This document shows, in pieces, positions 55,386 to 64,000 of a stretch of 64,000 nucleotides of DNA; the stretch's first letter is position 1, and every line of letters begins with the position of its first letter. Under the pieces are notes generated by a model that saw only the letters and a program-made list of their open reading frames with translations, was not told where the DNA came from and did not search any database. The position numbers and the translations under genes are program-made. This DNA is from Mycolicibacterium litorale (GTDB lineage: Bacteria; Actinomycetota; Actinomycetes; Mycobacteriales; Mycobacteriaceae). The stretch covers positions 682,001-746,000 of the forward strand of contig CP019882.1 in assembly GCA_002007745.1 (NCBI GenBank), in the 5' to 3' direction.

Positions 55386-56590
55386 ATCAGTGCACCGAGC
55401 GCGAGTACCGCAACGCCGGAGGCCACCGCAGCGGTAGGCAGCGCGACCGCCAGGACCGCGCAGCCGACGACGCCGAGAGCGGCAACGGCGCGGCGGGCAA
55501 GGCTGGGCCCCAACGTCCATGCCGAGGCGTTGGCGATCGCGTAGTACACCAGCACCGCGAATGACGAGAACCCGATGACCCCGCGAACGTCGGCCACCGC
55601 CGCCACCGCCGCGACGAGAACGCCGACGGCCACCTCGGCGCGATGCGGTACCCCGAACCGGGGGTGCACAGCGGCAAGAGTGGTCGGCAGGTGCCGGTCG
55701 CGCGCCATCGCCAGGGTGGTCCGCGACACCCCGAGGATCAGCGAGAGCAACGATCCCAGCGCGGCGAGGGCGGCCCCGATCCGCACCACCGGCTCGAATC
55801 CTGCCGCCCCGGCGGCGCGGACCGCGTCCGCCAGCGGCGCTGTCGCGGTGGCCAACCGGCCGGCGCCGAGAATGCCCAGCACGCTGACGGCCACCACGGT
55901 GTAGATCACCAGCGCGATGCCCAGCGCGAGGGGGATGGCCCGCGGGATGGTGCGGGCCGGGTCGCGGACCTCTTCGCCCAGGGTGGCGATCCGCGCGTAA
56001 CCGGCGAAGGCGAAGAACAACAGTCCGGCCGCCTGCAACACCCCGAGCGCACTGCCGTCGGTCAGCACCAGCCGCGCCGGCTCCACCCGGCCGGACGTTG
56101 CGATGACGACCACCACCGCGGCCAACACCGCCAGCACCACGCCGACGATGATCCGGGTCAGCAGCGCCGACTTCTGGATGCCGCGGTAATTGACCGCGGT
56201 CAACAGAACCACCGCAGCGACGGCCACTGCGTGCGCGCAGGCCGGCCAGACGTAGTACCCGACGGTCAGCGCCATCGCCGCGCAGGAGGCGGTCTTACCG
56301 ACCACGAAGCTCCAGCCGGCCAGATATCCCCAGAACGCACCGAGTCGCTCGCGTCCGTAGACGTAGGTCCCGCCCGACTGCGGGTAGCGGGCGGCAAGCC
56401 GCGCCGAGGACGTCGCGTTGCAGTAGGCGATCACACCGGCGACAGCCAGCCCGACCGGCAGCCAGGATCCGGCCGCGGCGGCCGCGGGAGCCAGCGCGAC
56501 GAAGATGCCGGCCCCGATCATTGACCCGAGCCCGATGATCACGGCGTCGGCGGTCCCCAGACGTCGCTGCAGCGTGCTCACCGGCGGCAT
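55361..56590 (-). CDS. APC-superfamily amino-acid permease
   Basis: A 409-residue transporter with 12 TM segments. TADAVIIGLGSMIGAGIFVALAPA is the TM1 substrate-binding GSxxGxG-type region, followed by YPQSGGTYVYGRERLG, FFAFAGYARIATLGEEVRDPARTIPRAIP and VSRTTLAMARDRHLP, all typical of APC proteins. Probably an amino-acid or polyamine transporter. Its 3' end overlaps the convergent SulP gene by 25 bases. Confidence 0.9.
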   Translation of the reverse strand: MPPVSTLQRRLGTADAVIIGLGSMIGAGIFVALAPAAAAAGSWLPVGLAVAGVIAYCNATSSARLAARYPQSGGTYVYGRERLGAFWGYLAGWSFVVGKTASCAAMALTVGYYVWPACAHAVAVAAVVLLTAVNYRGIQKSALLTRIIVGVVLAVLAAVVVVIATSGRVEPARLVLTDGSALGVLQAAGLLFFAFAGYARIATLGEEVRDPARTIPRAIPLALGIALVIYTVVAVSVLGILGAGRLATATAPLADAVRAAGAAGFEPVVRIGAALAALGSLLSLILGVSRTTLAMARDRHLPTTLAAVHPRFGVPHRAEVAVGVLVAAVAAVADVRGVIGFSSFAVLVYYAIANASAWTLGPSLARRAVAALGVVGCAVLAVALPTAAVASGVAVLALGALIYALRRLR

Positions 56591-56611
56591 GCTAGAGGGC
56601 CAAGATGAATG

Positions 56612-56653
56612 CGGACCGGCGTGGGTGTGGAGATCCGCACCCAGGCCGGTCCG
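56612..56653. terminator. strong GC-rich hairpin between two minus-strand genes
   Basis: CGGACCGG (56612-56619) pairs with CCGGTCCG (56646-56653), and inside it GGGTG pairs with CACCC. It lies downstream of the DoxX-like gene and 22 bases upstream of the APC permease start on the same strand. It could terminate the former or structure the leader of the latter. Confidence 0.5.
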
Positions 56654-56735
56654 GCACGGTCCCCCGACCCAATTTGCGTGGCATCCTCACAAGCCAACGA
56701 CCAACGCGTCGCCGTGCCCGACCAATGTAAGGGAA

Positions 56736-56768
56736 AAATCTGACGTAGTCGTAAAAGTTGTCAGATTT
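56736..56768. promoter_or_regulatory. AT-rich perfect 9-bp dyad
   Basis: AAATCTGAC (56736-56744) and GTCAGATTT (56760-56768) are perfect inverted repeats separated by 15 bases, in an AT-rich pocket within otherwise GC-rich DNA. It begins 15 bases past the stop of the DoxX-like gene. It may be a rho-independent-type terminator for that gene or an operator for the APC permease gene. Confidence 0.4.
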
Positions 56769-56782
56769 GTGACCTTAGGTCC

Positions 56783-57043
56783 TCAGCGATTACGGGCGAC
56801 GTTGGCGCCCAGATAAGCGCCATAGGCCAGCAGTCCGGCCAGTGCGAGCTTGCGGGTTTTCGGCGCCACCAAGGCCAGCCCGATCGCCGTCTCGATGCCG
56901 CCGTCGATGTAGGTGTGCTGCAGTGTGTTATTCGGGAACGCCGACTTGGTCGCGGATTCGAACAGCTCGGGCCGCACGAAGTGCGACAGCCCGGTGACCG
57001 CCACGACCACACCGGTGAGCTTGATCAACGGTTCTGCAGACAT
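56783..57043 (-). CDS. small DoxX-like membrane protein
   Basis: An 86-residue protein with two or three hydrophobic segments: LTGVVVAVTGLSHFVRPELF, GGIETAIGLALV and LALAGLLAYGAYLGANV. It resembles half-size DoxX/DUF4267-like proteins. The ATG at 57043 follows a plausible ribosome site (AGAGGAT). It lies 26 bases after the monooxygenase gene on the same strand and may be co-transcribed. Confidence 0.7.
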   Translation of the reverse strand: MSAEPLIKLTGVVVAVTGLSHFVRPELFESATKSAFPNNTLQHTYIDGGIETAIGLALVAPKTRKLALAGLLAYGAYLGANVARNR

Positions 57044-57069
57044 CGTTATCCTCTGACATCCTCTCGGCT

Positions 57070-58554
57070 TCAACTGATGTGGTAGTCGGTGACCGGGTAC
57101 GTCGATGCCTCACGCACCGCGGTGCGCGTGGTCATCGGACGCAGCAGGGTCGCTTCGCCACTGGGATTGAAATAGTACGACCGCGCCGAGGCGCAGTTGC
57201 CCTGGGTGAACAACGAGTCGCCGAGCAGCTCGGTCATCCGGTCGAGGTAGCGCGCGTTGGCTTCCTCGGTGATCTCGAATGTGGTTGCGCCGCGGCGCTT
57301 CACCTCACCGAGCAACCGGTCCATGTGCCGCATCTGGTATTCCATCGAGTTGAAGAAGTTCAGCCCGAGGAAGGCGTACGGGCTGGCCAGGCTCAGGAAA
57401 TTCGGGAAATGAGGTACCGAGACCCCCTGGTAGGCCTGGAAGCGGCTCTCCCGCCACCACTTTCCGAGGTTGCGGCCGTCGCGCCCGATCACCTCGAACG
57501 CGGGGAAGTTGGCTTCCCAGATGTCGAATCCGGTTGCCAACACCAGGGTGTCGATGACGGCCTTGGTGCCGTCATTGGCCACGATCCCGTCGGCCTCGAT
57601 GTGGTCGATGCCGCTGGTCTGCAGGTGCACATTGGGTTTGGTGAAGGTGCGGTAGTACTTGTTGGAGAAGGTCGGCCGCTTGCACCCGAAGTCGTAGTCG
57701 GGGGTGAGTTTGCGGCGCAGCTCCTTGTCGCGGATGGTGGCGAATCGCCACATCTTGGCCAGATCGGCTGCGGCGATGGTGAAGCGGCGGAAATAGCGCT
57801 GGCGCAGCACCCCGACATAGACCATGAACTCGTAGAGCGAATCGGTGACGACCCGGATGGCGCGCTGGGTCAGCGGCACCCGGGCGAACACGCGCTTGGC
57901 CCTGGCGGAGAATTTGATGTCGACCTTGGGCACGACGTAGATGGCGGTGCGCTGGTAAACGGTCAGGTCCGCGGCGGATTCGGCCAGTTCCGGGATCAAC
58001 TGCACGGCGGTGGCGCCGGTGCCGATGATGCCGATCTTGCGGCCGGCCGGGTCGTAGGCGTCGTCCCAGTCGGCGGTGTGCACGACCTTGCCTTCGAAAC
58101 TGTGGATGCCCGGGATCTCCGGGGTGAACGGCTGAGACAGGAACCCGGTCGCGGTGATGAGGTAGCGCGCGATGAGCTGCTCGCCGCCGGCCAGGGTGAC
58201 TCGCCACAGCTTGGCTTCGTCGTCCCACTGGGCGCTGTCCACTGTGGTGTTGAACCGCATGTGACGGCGGATGTCGTATTTGTCGGCGACGTCGTCGGCG
58301 TACTGCTTGATCTCGGCACCGGTGGAGAACAGCCGGTTCCAGTTGGGGTTGGGCTCGAAGAAGTACGAGTAGGTGGTGGTCGGTACGTCGACGGTCAGCC
58401 CGGGGTAGTGGTTGACGTACCAGGTGCCGCCAAGATCGGCTTCGCGGTCCACCAGGATGAAGTTGTCGAATCCCAGGCGCTTGAGCTGGATCGCCGCGCC
58501 GATACCGGCGAAACCGGCACCGACGATGATCGCGTCGAACTGCTGCTCGGTCAT
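57070..58554 (-). CDS. flavin-containing (Baeyer-Villiger-type) monooxygenase
   Basis: A 494-residue FAD/NADPH monooxygenase. AIIVGAGFAGIGAAIQLKRLG binds FAD, DLGGTWYVNHYPGLTVDVP follows, FEGKVVHTADWD is the Baeyer-Villiger fingerprint (FxGxxxHTxxW), and GIIGTGATAVQLIPELA is the NADPH Rossmann motif. ATGFDIWEANFP matches the family's second flavin motif. It inserts oxygen next to a ketone or oxidises a heteroatom. The length and order recall M. tuberculosis Rv0892, but the location differs. Confidence 0.92.
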   Translation of the reverse strand: MTEQQFDAIIVGAGFAGIGAAIQLKRLGFDNFILVDREADLGGTWYVNHYPGLTVDVPTTTYSYFFEPNPNWNRLFSTGAEIKQYADDVADKYDIRRHMRFNTTVDSAQWDDEAKLWRVTLAGGEQLIARYLITATGFLSQPFTPEIPGIHSFEGKVVHTADWDDAYDPAGRKIGIIGTGATAVQLIPELAESAADLTVYQRTAIYVVPKVDIKFSARAKRVFARVPLTQRAIRVVTDSLYEFMVYVGVLRQRYFRRFTIAAADLAKMWRFATIRDKELRRKLTPDYDFGCKRPTFSNKYYRTFTKPNVHLQTSGIDHIEADGIVANDGTKAVIDTLVLATGFDIWEANFPAFEVIGRDGRNLGKWWRESRFQAYQGVSVPHFPNFLSLASPYAFLGLNFFNSMEYQMRHMDRLLGEVKRRGATTFEITEEANARYLDRMTELLGDSLFTQGNCASARSYYFNPSGEATLLRPMTTRTAVREASTYPVTDYHIS

Positions 58555-58603
58555 GAAATGACCGTACCGGACCCGCCGGTGACCACCCGAGACCCGCGCA
58601 GCC

Positions 58604-59262
58604 TCAGTCCGTGGGACCAAGGTCACCGGAGCGGGGCAGCCCCGCGGGCAGCGCTGACAAGGCGGCGTCCACGGCCAGCGCGGGCACGTCGAAGGTCTTG
58701 GAGCTCAGATCGTGCCGCGCCCCGGTCACCTCGACGAATCGCACGTCCGCAGTGATCAGCGTGGCCGCCGCGCGCAGTTCGTCGATGGTGCCGAACGGGT
58801 CGGACGTGCCATGGGTGAAGACCGTCGGGACGCTGAGCGCGCCGAAGTGTTCGGTGCGCAACCGCTCCGGCTTGCCCGGCGGATGCAGCGGATAGGAGAA
58901 CAGCGTGAGTACGTCGAGCAGCTCGGGGTTCTCGGCGGCGACCATCGAGGTCTGTCGTCCGCCGTAGGAGTGCCCGCCGGCGATCACCGGGCCGTCCGCC
59001 AGCCCGCGCGCCATGATGAGGGCTTCGGCGATGCCGGTCCGGTCACCGGCTGCCGCGCCCGACGGCGGGCCCTTGGGGCGCCGGCGCCGGTAGGGCAGGT
59101 TGTAGCGAATCGCCAGCCAGCCGCGGGCCGCCCACTGGTCACAGAGCCGAATCAGCAGCGGGGATTCCCGGTTGCCGCCGGCGCCGTGGGTCAGCATCAC
59201 CACACCGGCTGGGCGGCCCTCCGGTTCGTGGGCTACTCCGGCGATGTCGTCCAGGGACAGGC

Positions 59263-59266
<4 letters not shown>
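58604..59266 (-). CDS. alpha/beta hydrolase of the KANL3/Tex30-like group (Rv0421c-like)
   Basis: A 220-residue small alpha/beta hydrolase. GVVMLTHGAGGNRESPLL, the nucleophile GGHSYGGRQTSM, FTHGTSDPFG (acid) and TGARHDLSSKTFD (His) are present. Start overlaps the thiD stop (ATGA), which matches the Rv0421c-thiD arrangement I recall from M. tuberculosis. No role in thiamine metabolism is established. Confidence 0.87.
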
Positions 59267-61770
<2,504 letters not shown>

Positions 61771-61922
61771 TTTTCGGTTTTGTGGTCGTTCGACGCCAAC
61801 GCTAGCAGGGATGCGGGAACAACGATTGGCCCAACATGATTTGTATAGCTAACATATGCGTTATTGCGCCGCCAGGCGCCATTGCGCTTTTGCGAGACGA
61901 TTGCATACGAAACGAGTTTGCC

Positions 61923-63692
61923 GTGACGACCGAGCTTGACCCTGCCCTGGCCGAAACCGACCGTCGCCGGCGGCGGATGGATCATGACCATCCGCACTAC
62001 AAGTGGGTCGTGCTGTCCAACACCACGCTGGGCACGCTGCTGGCCACCATCAACGCCTCGATCGTGCTGATCTCGCTGCCCGCGATCTTCCGCGGCATCG
62101 GCCTGAATCCGCTGGCCCCGGGCAACGTGAGTTACCTGCTGTGGATGCTGATGGGCTACCTGGTGGTCAGCGCGGTCCTGGTGGTGCCGTTCGGGCGGCT
62201 GGGCGACATGTACGGCCGGGTGCGGATCTACAACGTCGGGTTCGTCGTGTTCACCCTGTCGGCGATCGCGCTGTCCTTCGACCCCTTCCATCTCGATGCC
62301 GGGGCCATCTGGCTCATCGCCTGGCGCGTGATCCAGGGTGTCGGCGGCGCAATGCTGATGACGTCCTCGTCGGCCATCCTCACCGACGCGTTTCCGGCCA
62401 GCCAGCGCGGTATGGCGTTGGGCGTCAACATGGTTGCGGCCGTGGCCGGTTCATTCCTGGGCCTGCTGATCGGCGGCGTGCTCTCCGAGATCCACTGGCA
62501 GGCGATCTTCTGGGTCGGGGTGCCGATCGGCATTCTCGGCACCGTCTGGAGCATGCGGTCGTTGCGGGAACTCGGGGTGCGCAACCCCGGCCGGATGGAC
62601 TGGGCCGGCACCATCACCTTCGGCGTCGGCCTGACGGTCCTGCTGATCGGTATCACCTACGGCATCCAGCCCTACCGGGACTCGACGACCGGCTGGACCA
62701 ACCCACTGGTGCTCGGTGCGATCGCCGGCGGACTGCTGTTGCTGGTCGCGTTCTGCTTCATCGAGTTGCGGGTGGCGCAACCGATGGTCGACATCAGGCT
62801 CTTCCGGTCGACGTCGTTCGGCATGGGCAATCTCGCCGGGCTGATGTCCTCGGTGGGCCGCGGCGGACTGCAGTTCATGCTCATCATCTGGCTACAGGGC
62901 ATCTGGTTGCCGCTGCACGGCTACAGCTTCGAATCGACCCCGCTGTGGGCCGGCATCTACATGCTGCCGATGACCTTCGGCTTCCTGGCCGCCGCGCCGA
63001 TCGCCGGCTCGTTCGCCGACCGACTCGGTGCCCGGCCGTTCACCGTCGGCGGCATGGTGCTCATGGCGGTGACATTCGTGGCGCTGGTGATGATCCCGGT
63101 CAACTTCAACTACTGGGTGTTCGCCGTGCTGGTGTTCCTCAACGGGCTCGGTGGCGGCATCTTCACCGCCCCCAACACCGCCGCCATCATGTCCAGCGTC
63201 CCGGCCGCCCAGCGCGGCGCCGCCTCCGGTGTGCGCGCCACGTTCTTCAACGCCGGCTCGTCGCTGTCGATCGGGATCTTCTTCTCGCTGATGATCGTCG
63301 GCCTGGCCGGCACGCTGCCCAACGCGATGAGCCGGGGGCTGCAGGAACAGGGCGTCTCGGCGACCGTCGCGCACGACGTGGCCAACCTGCCGCCGGTCGG
63401 CAGTCTGTTCGCGGCTTTCCTGGGCTACAACCCGATCGCCGAATTGCTGGCGCCCTACGACGCCCTGCATCAACCCGGAGTGAACGCCGAACTGCTCACC
63501 GGCAAGACGTTCTTCCCGCACCTGATCACCGAACCGTTCCACGCCGGCCTGGTGGTGGTGTTCGGGGCGGCCGCGGTGATGATGGTGATCGGTGCGATCG
63601 CCTCGTTGTTCAACCCGGGCCGCTACGGGGCCGAATTGGTCACCGTGGCCCAGCCGCCCGGGACGACGTCCGCTGACCAGCCGGCCGGCTAG
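61923..63692 (+). CDS. MFS drug/metabolite exporter (DHA2, 14-TM)
   Basis: A 589-residue major facilitator. TM1 region NTTLGTLLATINASIVLISLPAIF, motif A GRLGDMYGRVRIYNVGF, motif C-like GVNMVAAVAGSFLGLLIGG, and AAPIAGSFADRLGARP in the second half give a 14-TM DHA2 exporter. Likely a drug or metabolite efflux pump driven by protons. The GTG at 61923 is chosen; an upstream in-frame ATG at 61836 would add an unlikely hydrophobic leader. The AT-rich TATAGCTAACATATG upstream is probably promoter or operator. The stop codon coincides with the edge of an insertion sequence. Confidence 0.9.
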   Translation: MTTELDPALAETDRRRRRMDHDHPHYKWVVLSNTTLGTLLATINASIVLISLPAIFRGIGLNPLAPGNVSYLLWMLMGYLVVSAVLVVPFGRLGDMYGRVRIYNVGFVVFTLSAIALSFDPFHLDAGAIWLIAWRVIQGVGGAMLMTSSSAILTDAFPASQRGMALGVNMVAAVAGSFLGLLIGGVLSEIHWQAIFWVGVPIGILGTVWSMRSLRELGVRNPGRMDWAGTITFGVGLTVLLIGITYGIQPYRDSTTGWTNPLVLGAIAGGLLLLVAFCFIELRVAQPMVDIRLFRSTSFGMGNLAGLMSSVGRGGLQFMLIIWLQGIWLPLHGYSFESTPLWAGIYMLPMTFGFLAAAPIAGSFADRLGARPFTVGGMVLMAVTFVALVMIPVNFNYWVFAVLVFLNGLGGGIFTAPNTAAIMSSVPAAQRGAASGVRATFFNAGSSLSIGIFFSLMIVGLAGTLPNAMSRGLQEQGVSATVAHDVANLPPVGSLFAAFLGYNPIAELLAPYDALHQPGVNAELLTGKTFFPHLITEPFHAGLVVVFGAAAVMMVIGAIASLFNPGRYGAELVTVAQPPGTTSADQPAG

Positions 63693-64000
63693 GTGTACTG
63701 ACCTGAGAGGTTAGGTACGCGGGTGGCTGGTGGTTGGCCGCCGAGTGCGGTGTGGCCGCGGTGGTAATTGTAGGTGTGGAGCCAGCGGGGGAATTCCTCG
63801 CAGCGTTCGGCGTCGCTGCGGTAGAGACGGGCGTAGGCCCATTCATCGGCCAGGGTGCGATGGAATCGCTCCACTTTTCCGTTGGTTTGTGGCCGGTACG
63901 GGCGTGTGTAGCGGTGCTCGATGTCGCCAAGGGCGTCACGGAAGATGTGCGAGCGGTAGCAGGACCCGTTGTCAGTCAATACCTTTCGAACACTAAAGCC
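63689..64000 (-). CDS. IS481-like transposase, C-terminal part (cut by window end)
   Basis: 103 residues remain, continuing off the window. VLTDNGSCYRSHIFRDAL holds the second catalytic Asp of the DDE integrase core, and YTRPYRPQTNGKVERFHRTLADEWAYARLY the Glu, followed by RWLHTYNYHRGHTALGGQPPATRV, the classic rve-3 end of IS481/IS3 transposases. Its stop codon overlaps the stop of the MFS gene on the other strand. Confidence 0.92.
   Translation of the reverse strand, partial: GFSVRKVLTDNGSCYRSHIFRDALGDIEHRYTRPYRPQTNGKVERFHRTLADEWAYARLYRSDAERCEEFPRWLHTYNYHRGHTALGGQPPATRVPNLSGQYT
63694..64000. mobile_element. one end of an IS481-family insertion sequence
   Basis: TGTACTGACCTGAGAGGTTA, starting at about 63694, begins with the TGT typical of IS481 termini and lies right at the transposase 3' end. 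The rest of the element is outside the window, so the inverted repeat pair and the target duplication cannot be checked. Confidence 0.6.

Overview
This 64 kb window is high-GC actinobacterial DNA from a Mycobacterium/Mycolicibacterium-type chromosome. The identification rests on gene content and order. F420-dependent glucose-6-phosphate dehydrogenase (fgd1), pta-ackA, the pknG-glnH-glnX operon, mutT3, thiE, thiO-thiS-thiG, lpqL and thiD-thiC occur in the order I recall from the Rv0407-Rv0423c segment of M. tuberculosis. purA with its two neighbours (Rv0356c-Rv0359 type) and purT-rhodanese-metZ (Rv0389-Rv0391 type) lie to the left. Synteny statements come from memory, not from a search. I saw no rRNA, tRNA or CRISPR array.

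Layout. (1) 1-7.7 kb: a tightly coupled fatty-acid/alcohol catabolism operon (MaoC hydratase, SDR, acyl-CoA dehydrogenase, alpha/beta hydrolase, acyl-CoA ligase, aldehyde dehydrogenase, SDR). (2) 7.8-13.3 kb: M50 protease, cytochrome P450, conserved hypothetical, purA, thioesterase-like protein, membrane protein. (3) 13.3-18.3 kb: second P450, MMPL/RND transporter divergent from a MarR regulator with a palindromic operator candidate, and an AAA ATPase. (4) 18.3-27.3 kb: purT, small membrane protein, N-truncated TetR, rhodanese-metZ, SDR, GNAT, two metallo-beta-lactamase-fold proteins, fgd1. (5) 27.3-35.4 kb: an apparent insertion between fgd1 and pta. It holds an endonuclease-domain gene and a four-gene overlapping operon with a processive GT2 glycosyltransferase, a BcsB-like exported subunit, a GT-C-like multi-pass protein and a polytopic protein with a C-terminal extracytoplasmic domain. 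This is the best candidate for an undescribed system, probably a cell-envelope or exopolysaccharide synthase. (6) 35.4-44.8 kb: pta-ackA, a CtaG-like protein, a decayed paralogue of the endonuclease-domain gene, pknG-glnH-glnX. (7) 44.9-48.3 kb: mutT3 and thiamine genes under a TPP riboswitch. (8) 48.3-59.3 kb: SGNH hydrolase, a TIGR03943/permease pair, lpqL, three transporters (NCS2, SulP, APC), a small DoxX-like protein, a Baeyer-Villiger-type monooxygenase and a hydrolase. (9) 59.3-64 kb: thiD-thiC under a second TPP riboswitch, a 14-TM MFS exporter and the end of an IS481-like element.

Three cross-cutting signals deserve attention. First, five genes (aldehyde dehydrogenase, second P450, glnH, thiG, TIGR03943 protein) are each broken by the loss of exactly one base in a G run; four of the five are G5 where G6 restores the frame. 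This looks like systematic homopolymer undercalling, although it could be real decay. Second, a GCATCGAGTCAGA-type inverted repeat recurs at three gene 3' ends, and at one of them the two arms encode the C-termini and stop codons of both convergent genes. Third, in-frame short tandem repeats have entered two conserved genes: 36-bp units in thiO, and 33-bp units carrying the start codon of glnH.
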